Assembly: GCA_001916035.1 (NCBI GenBank)
Contig: MNRQ01000009.1
Location: forward strand, 1-58,360
DNA: 58,360 nucleotides
DNA from: Clostridium sp. 27_14
GTDB taxonomy: Bacteria; Bacillota; Clostridia; TANB77; CAG-508
Direction: 5' to 3'
In this document: positions 31,913 through 40,116 of the stretch, in pieces
How positions within the stretch are numbered: the stretch's first letter is position 1
Layout: the number at the start of each line of letters is the position of its first letter
Position numbers and translations under genes: made by a program
The notes under the pieces: model-generated
The model's input: the letters and a program-made list of their open reading frames with translations, nothing else
What the model was told of the DNA's origin: nothing
Databases searched by the model: none

Positions 31913-32914
31913 TTATTTCATTGCTTCTTCTACTGCAACAGCTACTGCTACTGATGCTCCAACCATAGGGTTGTTTCCCATACCTATTAGTCCCATCATT
32001 TCAACATGGGCTGGTACTGAAGATGATCCTGCAAATTGAGCGTCTGAGTGCATTCTTCCCATTGTGTCTGTCATTCCATAAGATGCTGGTCCTGCTGCCA
32101 TATTGTCTGGATGTAGTGTTCTTCCTGTTCCTCCACCACTGGCTACTGAGAAGTATTTTTTGCCTTCTGCTAGTCTTTCTTTTTTATATGTTCCTGCTAC
32201 TGGATGCTGGAATCTTGTAGGGTTTGTAGAGTTTCCTGTTATAGATACATCTACATCTTCTAGCCACATTATTGCTACACCTTCTCTAACATCATTTGCT
32301 CCATAGCATCTTACTTCTGCTCTTTCTCCTTTTGAATATGGTATTTCTTCTACAACTTTTACTTTTCCTGTGAAGAAATCAAATTCTGTTTTTACATATG
32401 TAAATCCATTTATTCTTGATATTACTTGTGCTGCATCTTTTCCTAATCCATTTAATATTACTCTTAATGGTTGTTTTCTAACTTTATTTGCTGATTTTGC
32501 AATTCCTATTGCTCCTTCTGCAGCTGCAAAACTTTCGTGTCCTGCTAAGAATGCAAAGCATTTTGTGTCTTCTGATAATAGCATTGATGCTAAGTTTCCG
32601 TGTCCTAATCCTACTTTTCTATCGTCTGCTACTGATCCTGGAATACAGAATGCTTGTAGTCCTTCTCCTATTGCTTTTGCTGCTTCTGATGCTTTTGTGC
32701 ATCCTTTTTTTATTGCTATTGCTGCTCCTAATGTATATGCCCAAGCTGCGTTTTCAAAGCATATTGGTTGTACTCCTTTTACTATTTCATAAGGATTAAA
32801 TCCTTTATCTGTGCATATTTTTAGTGCATCTTCAAAATCTTTTATACCGTATTTTTCCATTACTGGTTTTATTTGATCTATTCTTCTTTCATAACTTTCA
32901 AATGTTACTGCCAT
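31913..32914 (-). CDS. GGGtGRT family protein, function unknown
   Basis: This 333-residue soluble protein is a clear member of the GGGtGRT family, named for the motif seen here as SGGGTGRTLHPDNMAAGP. Other conserved blocks are FCIPGSVADDRKVGLGHGNL, FLAGHESFAAAEGAIGIAKS and SSVPAHVEMMGLIGMGNNP. The family is found in anaerobes and has no established activity. The Gly-rich loops suggest a nucleotide or cofactor pocket, which is inference. It follows the NifU-like gene by 50 bases and shares its transcript, a pairing that recurs in related bacteria. GAGGAGGAATAAAG precedes the ATG. Confidence 0.9.
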   Translation of the reverse strand: MAVTFESYERRIDQIKPVMEKYGIKDFEDALKICTDKGFNPYEIVKGVQPICFENAAWAYTLGAAIAIKKGCTKASEAAKAIGEGLQAFCIPGSVADDRKVGLGHGNLASMLLSEDTKCFAFLAGHESFAAAEGAIGIAKSANKVRKQPLRVILNGLGKDAAQVISRINGFTYVKTEFDFFTGKVKVVEEIPYSKGERAEVRCYGANDVREGVAIMWLEDVDVSITGNSTNPTRFQHPVAGTYKKERLAEGKKYFSVASGGGTGRTLHPDNMAAGPASYGMTDTMGRMHSDAQFAGSSSVPAHVEMMGLIGMGNNPMVGASVAVAVAVEEAMK

Positions 32915-32964
32915 CTTTATTCCTCCTCTAAATTATGGTTTTTTATTTATAAATTTTATGGTTT

Positions 32965-33657
32965 TTATTGTTTACGTGGATCAATTTTTTTGACTGCTTC
33001 ATCAAATCTTCCATAAGTGCCAGAAGCTTTTTCTATTGCTTCCATTGGTTCTATTCCTTTTTTGATGTTTTCCATCATTTTTCCAAGATGTACGTATTTG
33101 TATCCTATTATTTGGTCATCTTTGTCTAATCCTAATTCTACTATATATCCTTCTGTTAATTGTAAATATCTTGGTCCTTTTAATGTGCTTGAATAGATTG
33201 TTCCTACTTGACTTGTGTGTCCTTTTCCTAAATCTTCTAGTCCTGCTCCTACTGGTAAACCTCCTTCAGAGAATGCTGTTTGTGTTCTTCCATATACTAT
33301 TTGTAAAAATAATTCTCTCATTGCTGTGTTTATTGCATCACATACTAAGTCTGTGTTTAATGCTTCTAAGATTGTTTTTCCTGTTAATATTTCTCCTGCC
33401 ATGGCTGCTGAATGTGTCATTCCTGAGCATCCTATTGTTTCTATTAATGCTTCTTGGATAATTCCATCTTTTACATTTAATGTTAGTTTGCATGCTCCTT
33501 GTTGTGGTGCGCACCATCCTATACCGTGTGTTAAACCTGATATATCTTTTATTTCTTTTGCTTGTACCCATTTTCCTTCTTCTGGGATTGGTGCTGGTCC
33601 GTGATCTACACCTTTTGCTACTTTACACATTTCTTCTAATTCTTTTGAATAAATCAT
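32965..33657 (-). CDS. NifU-N-like Fe-S scaffold protein paired with GGGtGRT
   Basis: This 230-residue protein resembles the IscU/NifU N-terminal scaffold fold and carries three conserved Cys contexts: GWCAPQQGACKLTLNV, ETIGCSGMTHSAAMAGEIL and TDLVCDAINTAMRELF. IscU proteins hold nascent Fe-S clusters on three Cys, so this could assemble or store a cluster for the GGGtGRT partner (inference). The C-terminal half (GPRYLQLTEGYIVELGLDKD) is not part of canonical NifU. No cysteine desulphurase is nearby. AAAGGAGC precedes ATG 33657; a 7-bp inverted repeat (33703-33719) lies 45 bases upstream. Confidence 0.82.
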   Translation of the reverse strand: MIYSKELEEMCKVAKGVDHGPAPIPEEGKWVQAKEIKDISGLTHGIGWCAPQQGACKLTLNVKDGIIQEALIETIGCSGMTHSAAMAGEILTGKTILEALNTDLVCDAINTAMRELFLQIVYGRTQTAFSEGGLPVGAGLEDLGKGHTSQVGTIYSSTLKGPRYLQLTEGYIVELGLDKDDQIIGYKYVHLGKMMENIKKGIEPMEAIEKASGTYGRFDEAVKKIDPRKQ

Positions 33658-33702
33658 CTTTTTTTGCTCCTTTCAATATCTTGTTTGTATTTTCCATATA
33701 TT

Positions 33703-33719
33703 TTGGAATTTTATTCCAA
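33703..33719. promoter_or_regulatory. Inverted repeat upstream of the NifU-like/GGGtGRT operon
   Basis: TTGGAAT, three T, ATTCCAA: a perfect 7-bp inverted repeat between the YezG-like gene and the NifU-like gene. It could be an operator or a weak stem; no T run follows on the minus strand, which favours an operator. Confidence 0.4.
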
Positions 33720-33728
33720 GTTAAATAA

Positions 33729-34490
33729 CTATTTTTCTTTGTTTTCTTCAATTTCTACTGAAGATAAAATTTGATTTCTTATTTTATTGTTTTTTTCTGT
33801 TTCAACATACTTTTCCTCTTGTTCTTTTATTTTTTTAGTTATATTGTTTACTTGTGTTAGTTCGTTTTTTTCATATTTGTCTTCTTTTTTGTGCAAAATT
33901 TCTGTTTCTTCCTTTTTGTTATAGGCTACCACATTCTTTATATCTTTTATATATATTCCTGCATCATATCTTTCTACTCTTGCTAATATTTTTGGACCTG
34001 TAGCATATTTTTTTAGAATTTCTTTTTCTTCTTTATTTAGTTGTTCAAATGTTATTCCTAAATATTTGCATCTCCAAATTACATGTCTTTCATAACTTGT
34101 TAATGGATTTTCTTTTAGATTTTCATAATCGTATTCTACCATAAATCTGGCATTATGAATAATCATTGTTACATTGCTCCATGTTTCCCCTAATTCTAGT
34201 CTTTTGAATTCTTTTCTTAGTTCTTTTATTTTTGAATATAATGCGTCTACTAGTTTTAGATATTCTGTTTCATCTATATTAAATTTGGAAGGTATTTCAT
34301 ATACATTTACTGGTTTCTTTTTTAGTATTCCTTTTGGAACATAATAAAAATATAATTCTCCAGTTTCTTTTTGCCCTTCTATTACAGAAGCATATAAGTA
34401 AAGACTTTCCCATTTTTCTGGTATCATACTATATATATGTCTTTGGATTCCTTCATATAGCTCCTTTATTTTTTGTGTATGTCTTAACAT
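33729..34490 (-). CDS. YezG-like (DUF600) immunity protein with charged tail
   Basis: Residues 1-135 match the YezG/DUF600 family, antitoxins for LXG-type secreted toxins: RHIYSMIPEKWESLYLYASV, TGELYFYYVPKGILKKKPV and WSNVTMIIHNARFMVEYDYE. The last 120 residues are an atypical Lys/Glu-rich, partly coiled extension. No LXG toxin or type VII secretion gene is nearby, so it is an orphan here and could protect against toxins from neighbours or have been repurposed. AAAGGGGAAAAT precedes the ATG. It follows gpmI by 52 bases on the same strand. Confidence 0.75.
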   Translation of the reverse strand: MLRHTQKIKELYEGIQRHIYSMIPEKWESLYLYASVIEGQKETGELYFYYVPKGILKKKPVNVYEIPSKFNIDETEYLKLVDALYSKIKELRKEFKRLELGETWSNVTMIIHNARFMVEYDYENLKENPLTSYERHVIWRCKYLGITFEQLNKEEKEILKKYATGPKILARVERYDAGIYIKDIKNVVAYNKKEETEILHKKEDKYEKNELTQVNNITKKIKEQEEKYVETEKNNKIRNQILSSVEIEENKEK

Positions 34491-34541
34491 ATTTTCCCCT
34501 TTTTCAAATGGTTTTTCTTTCTATTTATTTTTCTTTTGATT

Positions 34542-36069
34542 TTATTTTGTTAGTAGACTTTCTCCTGTCATTTCTGCTGGTTTTTCTATTCCCATTAGCT
34601 CTAACATTGTTGGTGCTAAGTCTGCTAGTTTTCCATCATTTTTTAATTTTAGTTCTTTATTGTCTGTTACTAAAATTATTGGTACAGGATTAGTTGTGTG
34701 TGCTGTGTGTGGTTCTCCTGTTTTATAGTCTATCATTTGGTCTGCGTTTCCATGGTCTGCTGTTATTATTAAGTTTCCTTTTTTCTCTTCTATTATTTTT
34801 GCTATTTTTCCTACACATTCGTCTACTGTTTCTACAGCTTTTATTGCTGCTGGTAAACTTCCTGTATGTCCTACCATATCTGTATTTGCAAAGTTTAATA
34901 TTATTACATCATATTTGTCTGCATTTAATGCTTCTACAACTTTGTCTGTTACTTCATATGCACTCATTTCTGGTTTTAGGTCATAAGTTTCTACTTTTGG
35001 TGATGGTACTAATATTCTATCTTCTCCTTCATATTGTTTTTCTTCTCCTCCATTAAAGAAGAATGTTACATGTGCATATTTTTCTGTTTCTGCTATTCTT
35101 AATTGTGTAAATCCTGCTTTGCTTACAACTTCTCCAAATGTATTTTTTAGTAATTCTTTTTTGAATGCTATTTGTACATTTGGCATTGTTTCATCATAGT
35201 TTGTGAAACATACATAGTATAAGTCCATTGGTTTTGTTTCAAATTCTTTAAAATCTTTGTCTACTATGGCTCTTGTTATTTCTCTTGCTCTGTCTGGTCT
35301 GAAGTTGAAAAATATTACTGAGTCGTTTTCTTCTATTTTTGCAATTGGATTTTCTCCATTGCATATTACTGTTGGTTCTACAAATTCGTCGAATACTTCT
35401 TTTTGGTATGAATCTTCTATTGCTTTTATTGCTGAACTTGCTTTGTTTCCTTCTCCTTTTACCATTGCATTGTAACATTTTTCGATTCTTTGCCATCTTT
35501 TATCTCTATCCATTGCATAAAATCTTCCTGATATTGTTGCTATTTTTCCTATTCCTTTTTCTTTCATTTTGTCTTGCAATTTTAATATATAACTTTCTCC
35601 TGATGCTGGTGGTGTGTCTCTTCCGTCTAAAAAGCAGTGTACATATACATCTTCAAAGTCTCTTCTTTTTGCCATTTCTAATAATCCATATAAATGGCGT
35701 ATATGACTGTGTACTCCTCCATCTGATACTAGTCCTAGTATATGAAGTTTTGAATTATGTTTTTTACAATTATCAATTGCTGCTATAAATTCTGGTATGC
35801 TGAAAAAATCACCTTCTTCAATTGATTTTGTTATTCTTGTTAATTCTTGATATACAATTCTTCCTGCTCCTATATTTGTGTGTCCTACTTCTGAGTTTCC
35901 CATTTGTCCTTCTGGTAATCCTACGTGTGGTCCACTTGCATAAATATCTGTGTTTGGATATTTTTTCATTAGTCTATCAATATTAGGTGTTTTTGCTAAT
36001 TTTATGGCATTTCCATCTTGATTAGGATTGTCTATCTAATATCATTAGCATATTTACTTTTTCTTTCAT
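34542..36069 (-). pseudogene. gpmI: gpmI (cofactor-independent phosphoglycerate mutase) with 5' frameshifting deletion
   Basis: The enzyme interconverts 3- and 2-phosphoglycerate. ATG 36069 has a good ribosome site (AAGGATGG) and starts normally (MKEKVNMLMILD). Near 36029-36036 the expected GFG(Y)R-type codons are missing (about 14 bases by family comparison) and the frame breaks to an early stop. The rest resumes in another frame (NQDGNAIKLAKTPNIDRLMK) and runs intact to the end: GQMGNSEVGHTN with the phospho-Ser, HCFLDGRDTPPASGESYI, NFANTDMVGHTG and TADHGNADQM. An internal ATG at 35969 would lack about 45 residues including the first metal-binding Asp. Either the gene is broken or the assembly is wrong here; a glycolytic gene with one visible lesion favours assembly error or a second copy. 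Confidence 0.85.
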
Positions 36070-36103
36070 TTTGCACCATCCTTTTTATATATATGAATTA
36101 CAA

Positions 36104-36856
36104 CTATTTATCATAGTTTATTATTTTTGCAAATTCTTCTAGATCTAAACTTGCTCCTCCTACTAAACCTCCATCAATGTCTGATGTTGTAAATAGTTCT
36201 TTACAATTGGCGGATTTTACGCTTCCTCCATATTGTATTATAATACTTTTTCCTACATTTTGTCCATAGATTTGACAAATTTTGTCACGAATAGCTTTTA
36301 TTGCATTGTTTGCGTCTTCACTTGTTGCTGTTTTTCCTGTTCCTATTGCCCATATTGGTTCATATGCTATTATTGTATTTTGTACTTGTTCGTCTGTTAG
36401 CCCTTCTAACGCTTTTTCTGTTTGGTTTGTTATAATTTCTTCTGCTTTCCCTGCTTCTCTTTGTTCTAGTGTTTCTCCTACACATATTATTGGTTTTAGT
36501 TCATGTTTAAATGCTGTTTTTACTTTTTTGTTTACTGTTTCATCTGTTTCGTTAAAATATTGTCTTCTTTCTGAGTGTCCTATTATTACATATTCTACTC
36601 CTATTGATTTTAACATTTGTGCTGATACTTCTCCTGTGTATGCTCCTTTTTCTTCAAAGTGCATATTTTGGGCTCCTATTTTTATGTTTGTTCCTTGTGC
36701 TGTTAATAGTGCATAAAATAAGTCTGTATATGGTACACATACTACTACTTCATTTTTTGTGTCTTTTACTAATGGTGTTAGTCTGTCTATAAAGTCTATT
36801 GCTTCATTTGGAAGTTTATTCATTTTCCAGTTTCCTGCTATTACTTTTTTCCTCAT
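36104..36856 (-). CDS. tpiA: Triosephosphate isomerase
   Basis: This 250-residue TIM barrel interconverts dihydroxyacetone phosphate and glyceraldehyde 3-phosphate. All catalytic residues are visible: AGNWKMNK (Asn, Lys), VIIGHSERRQYF (His) and IAYEPIWAIGTGKTAT (Glu). The phosphate loops IIQYGGSVKSAN and DGGLVGGASLD are present too. GGAAGGATATAA precedes ATG 36856. It sits in the glycolytic block between a nudix hydrolase and gpmI. It is cytosolic and acts as a dimer in the family. Confidence 0.97.
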   Translation of the reverse strand: MRKKVIAGNWKMNKLPNEAIDFIDRLTPLVKDTKNEVVVCVPYTDLFYALLTAQGTNIKIGAQNMHFEEKGAYTGEVSAQMLKSIGVEYVIIGHSERRQYFNETDETVNKKVKTAFKHELKPIICVGETLEQREAGKAEEIITNQTEKALEGLTDEQVQNTIIAYEPIWAIGTGKTATSEDANNAIKAIRDKICQIYGQNVGKSIIIQYGGSVKSANCKELFTTSDIDGGLVGGASLDLEEFAKIINYDK

Positions 36857-36949
36857 TTATATCCTTCCTTTCGTAAAGTTTATTTTAATTTGAAAAGATT
36901 TTTTGCTTTTAGTTATAAGACTTAAGGATTTTGTAATATATATGCTTTT

Positions 36950-37513
36950 TTAAAGTCCTAATTTTTCTTTTCTTTTTTGTTTTAGTATTGTTATGATTCT
37001 TTCATATTTGTCTTTTTCAAATTTTGTAAATGTGTAGTTTTCATCATTATTTTTTCTTGCTTCTTCAATTTCTTCTATTGTCATATATTTTAAATCACTT
37101 ACTTCTTCTGTTTGGATTTTATAATCTTTTAGTTTATAGTCTACCATTGCAAAATAGTTGTATACAAAATGTCTATTATATATTTTTTTGTCTTCAAAAT
37201 ATATTTGTACTTTGTCTATTCCTATATTTTCAAATTTTTCTAGCGGAATTTTTACTCCTATTTCTTCTTCTGTTTCTCTTTGTATTCCTTTTATTGGTGT
37301 TTCTCCGCTGTCAACGTGTCCTCCTGTTCGTGTCCATTTGTTTGGATTTATTATTTTGTTTGGTGATCTTTTTTGGAATAGTAATTCTCCTTTTTGATTC
37401 ATTATCCATACACCAACATGTATATGCCATAAGCCTTGTTCATGTACTATTTTTCTTTCTTCTGCTCTTCCTGTTAAATTTCCGTTTTCATCTAATACAT
37501 CTAATAATTCCAT
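36950..37513 (-). CDS. IDI-like Nudix hydrolase
   Basis: This 187-residue protein has the Nudix box GGHVDSGETPIKGIQRETEEEIGV (the family GX5EX7REUXEEXGU) at about residues 67-90. The N-terminal pattern (ELLDVLDENGNLTGRAEERK, HIHVGVWIMN) is typical of the isopentenyl-diphosphate-isomerase-like/YfcD group, which hydrolyses nucleoside or other diphosphates. The substrate cannot be told from sequence. It lies between pgk and tpiA, 47 bases after pgk. AAGGAATGG precedes the ATG. Confidence 0.87.
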   Translation of the reverse strand: MELLDVLDENGNLTGRAEERKIVHEQGLWHIHVGVWIMNQKGELLFQKRSPNKIINPNKWTRTGGHVDSGETPIKGIQRETEEEIGVKIPLEKFENIGIDKVQIYFEDKKIYNRHFVYNYFAMVDYKLKDYKIQTEEVSDLKYMTIEEIEEARKNNDENYTFTKFEKDKYERIITILKQKRKEKLGL

Positions 37514-37560
37514 GTTTTTCCATTCCTTCCTTATTGCTTATTGCACAAGTTCTTTTATAT

Positions 37561-38748
37561 TTATTCTTTATCTAATAATGCTTCTATTCCTGGTAGTTTT
37601 TTTCCTTCTAGAAATTCTAGTGATGCTCCTCCTCCTGTTGAAATGTGTGTCATTTTGTCTGCTAATCCTGCTTTTTCTACTGCTGCTGCTGAGTCTCCTC
37701 CTCCTATTATTGTTGTTGCATCTATTTCTGATAATACTTTTGCTATTGCATTTGTTCCTATTGCAAATTGTGGAAATTCAAATAGTCCTAATGGTCCATT
37801 CCATACTACTGTTTTTGCTTTTTTTAGTTCTTCTGTGAACATTTTTATTGTTTCTTTTCCTATGTCAAATCCTTCCCAATCTGCTGGTATTTCTGTGTAT
37901 TTTACTGTTTTGCTTTCTGTGTCTTCTTTAAATTCTTTTCCTACTTTTGTGTCTACTGGAAGCATTAATTTTACTCCTTTTGTTTTGGCTTTTTCCATTA
38001 GTTCTTTTGCTAGTTCTAGTTTGTCTAATTCACATAGTGATTTTCCTACTTCATATCCTTGTGCTTTGAAGAATGTATATGCCATTCCTCCTCCAATTAT
38101 TAATGTATCTACTTTTTCTAATAGGCTGTCTATTACTCCTATTTTGTCTGATACTTTTGCTCCTCCTAATATTGCTACAAATGGTCTTTCTGGGTTGTTT
38201 AATGCATCTCCTAAAAATTTTAGTTCTTTTTCTATTAAAAATCCTGATACTGCTGGTAAATAGTTTGCTATTCCTGTTGTTGAGCTGTGTGCTCTATGTG
38301 CTGTTCCGAATGCATCGTTTACAAATATTTCTGCCATCTCTGCTAATTTTTTAGAAAATTCTGGGTCGTTATCTGTTTCTTCTCTATGGAATCTTACATT
38401 TTCTAATAATAGTATTTCTCCCTCTTTTAAGTTTTTGGCTTTTTCTGTTGCATCTGGTCCTATTACGTCTTTTGCCATTATTACTTCTTTGTTTAATAAT
38501 CTTGATAATTCTTTTGCTACTGGTGCTAGTGAATATTCTGGTTTTACTTCTCCTTTTGGTCTTCCTAAATGTGATGCTAGTATTATTTTGCATTTTTGTT
38601 CTAGTAAGTATTTTATTGTTGGTAATGCTGCTACTATTCTTGTATTATCTGTTATTTCTCTTTCTTCATTCATTGGTACATTGAAGTCACATCTTACAAA
38701 TACCTTTTTTCCTTTTAAATCAATATCTCTTATTGTTTTTTTGTTCAT
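37561..38748 (-). CDS. pgk: Phosphoglycerate kinase
   Basis: This 395-residue enzyme makes ATP from 1,3-bisphosphoglycerate. It shows the N-lobe RCDFNVPMNEEREITDNTRI and ILASHLGRPKGE, the hinge region LGGAKVSDKIGVIDSLL, and the C-terminal GGGDSAAAVEKAGL and HISTGGGASLEFLEG. The length is typical. AGGAATGTG precedes the ATG, and its own promoter lies at 38806-38834, after the gap terminator, so it can be expressed apart from gap. Confidence 0.97.
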   Translation of the reverse strand: MNKKTIRDIDLKGKKVFVRCDFNVPMNEEREITDNTRIVAALPTIKYLLEQKCKIILASHLGRPKGEVKPEYSLAPVAKELSRLLNKEVIMAKDVIGPDATEKAKNLKEGEILLLENVRFHREETDNDPEFSKKLAEMAEIFVNDAFGTAHRAHSSTTGIANYLPAVSGFLIEKELKFLGDALNNPERPFVAILGGAKVSDKIGVIDSLLEKVDTLIIGGGMAYTFFKAQGYEVGKSLCELDKLELAKELMEKAKTKGVKLMLPVDTKVGKEFKEDTESKTVKYTEIPADWEGFDIGKETIKMFTEELKKAKTVVWNGPLGLFEFPQFAIGTNAIAKVLSEIDATTIIGGGDSAAAVEKAGLADKMTHISTGGGASLEFLEGKKLPGIEALLDKE

Positions 38749-38805
38749 TTTTTATCACATTCCTTTCTTGCTTCTATTTTGCCCATTTTTCTTTTTGACA
38801 ATACC

Positions 38806-38834
38806 ATTTTATAACAAAAAAGAATACTTTTCAA
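38806..38834 (-). promoter_or_regulatory. Promoter for pgk, -35 inside the gap terminator
   Basis: On the minus strand, TTGAAA (38834-38829), a 17-base spacer and TAAAAT (38811-38806). The -35 sits at the tip of the terminator hairpin at 38817-38845. The same -35/-10 pair and spacing are found for gap. Confidence 0.7.
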
Positions 38835-38845
38835 GTATTCTTTTT
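38817..38845 (-). terminator. Terminator between gap and pgk
   Basis: A 13-bp stem (38817-38829 with 38833-38845) with a 3-base loop and flanking A/T runs, downstream of gap. Confidence 0.8.
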
Positions 38846-38897
38846 ATTTTTAAAATGTTCTAAATAGTACAACTATTATTAATGTCCTCTTTTGTTC

Positions 38898-39902
38898 TTA
38901 TTTTTTTGATGCTATATAGCATGCTAAGTCTACTAGTTTGTTTGAATATCCCCATTCGTTGTCATACCATGCTACTAGTTTTACAAATGTGTCTGTTAAC
39001 ATGATTCCTGCTGATGCGTCGAATATTGATGTGTGGTTGTCATGTATAAAGTCTGATGATACTACTGGTTCGTCTGTGTATTCTATTATTCCTTTCATTT
39101 CATTTTCTGATGCTTTTTTCATTGCTGCACATATTTCTTCATATGTTGTTGGTTTTGCTAGGTTACATGTTAAGTCTACTACTGATACGTCTACTGTTGG
39201 TACTCTGAATGACATTCCTGTTAATTTTCCGTTTAGTTCTGGTATTACTTTTCCTACTGCTTTTGCTGCTCCTGTAGATGATGGTATTATATTAGCTGAT
39301 GCTGCTCTTCCACCTCTCCAGTCTTTTTTTGATGCTCCGTCTACTGTTTTTTGTGTTGCTGTTGTGCTGTGAACTGTTGTCATTAATCCTTCTTTTATTC
39401 CAAAATTGTCATTTATTACTTTTGCTAGTGGTGCTAAACAGTTTGTTGTGCATGATGCATTTGATACTATGTTCATGCTTGGGTCATAAGTTTCGTTATT
39501 TACTCCCATTACAAACATTGGTGCATCTTTTGATGGTGCACTTATTACTACTTGTTTTGCTCCTGCATCTATATGTGCTTGTGCTTTTTCTAGTGTTGTG
39601 AATACTCCTGAACATTCTAGCACATATTCTACTCCTAGTTCTCCCCATGGTATGTTGTGTGGGTCCATTTCATTGTATACTTTTATTTCTTTTCCATTTA
39701 CAAATAGATTTCCGTCTTTTGCATATACTTCTCCTTCAAATCTACCATGTACTGTGTCATATTTAGTCATATATGCCATATAGTCTGCTGCTATAAATGG
39801 GTCATTTATTGCTACTACTTCTACTCCTTCTTTTGCTAATGCTGCTTGGAATGATAAGTTTCCTATTCTTCCAAATCCGTTAATTCCTAATTTTATTGAC
39901 AT
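38898..39902 (-). CDS. gap: Glyceraldehyde-3-phosphate dehydrogenase
   Basis: This 334-residue NAD-dependent enzyme has the Rossmann start IKLGINGFGRIGNL, the catalytic NASCTTNCLAPLAK, substrate-binding TVHSTTATQKTVDG and the C-terminal AWYDNEWGYSNKLVDL. All key residues are present and the length is typical. AGAGGAGGAATTTAA precedes ATG 39902. Its leader carries a 9-bp inverted repeat (39970-39998), a candidate control site. It ends with its own terminator, so it is probably expressed more strongly than the following pgk. Confidence 0.97.
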   Translation of the reverse strand: MSIKLGINGFGRIGNLSFQAALAKEGVEVVAINDPFIAADYMAYMTKYDTVHGRFEGEVYAKDGNLFVNGKEIKVYNEMDPHNIPWGELGVEYVLECSGVFTTLEKAQAHIDAGAKQVVISAPSKDAPMFVMGVNNETYDPSMNIVSNASCTTNCLAPLAKVINDNFGIKEGLMTTVHSTTATQKTVDGASKKDWRGGRAASANIIPSSTGAAKAVGKVIPELNGKLTGMSFRVPTVDVSVVDLTCNLAKPTTYEEICAAMKKASENEMKGIIEYTDEPVVSSDFIHDNHTSIFDASAGIMLTDTFVKLVAWYDNEWGYSNKLVDLACYIASKK

Positions 39903-39969
39903 TTTAAATTCCTCCTCTTTTATAGATAAAACTTTTGTTTTTCTATTTTTAGTATTGCCCTTTTGTTTT

Positions 39970-39998
39970 AAACAATACTGTTTATTTTTGTATTGTTT
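39970..39998 (-). promoter_or_regulatory. Inverted repeat in the gap leader
   Basis: AAACAATAC (39970-39978) pairs with GTATTGTTT (39990-39998), placed about 20-50 bases after the -10 and about 70 bases before the start codon. It may be an operator or a leader stem. Confidence 0.45.
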
Positions 39999-40016
39999 TG
40001 CTTTTTGGACATCCTT

Positions 40017-40045
40017 ATTTTATACCAATGACACTTAAATTTCAA
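40017..40045 (-). promoter_or_regulatory. Promoter for gap
   Basis: On the minus strand, TTGAAA (40045-40040), a 17-base spacer and TAAAAT (40022-40017). Confidence 0.7.
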
Positions 40046-40116
40046 GTGTTTTTATTTTATTATTTATTTAATTTTTTATAAATTTTCTTTTGCATATATT
40101 AAGTAGTTTTTTATAT

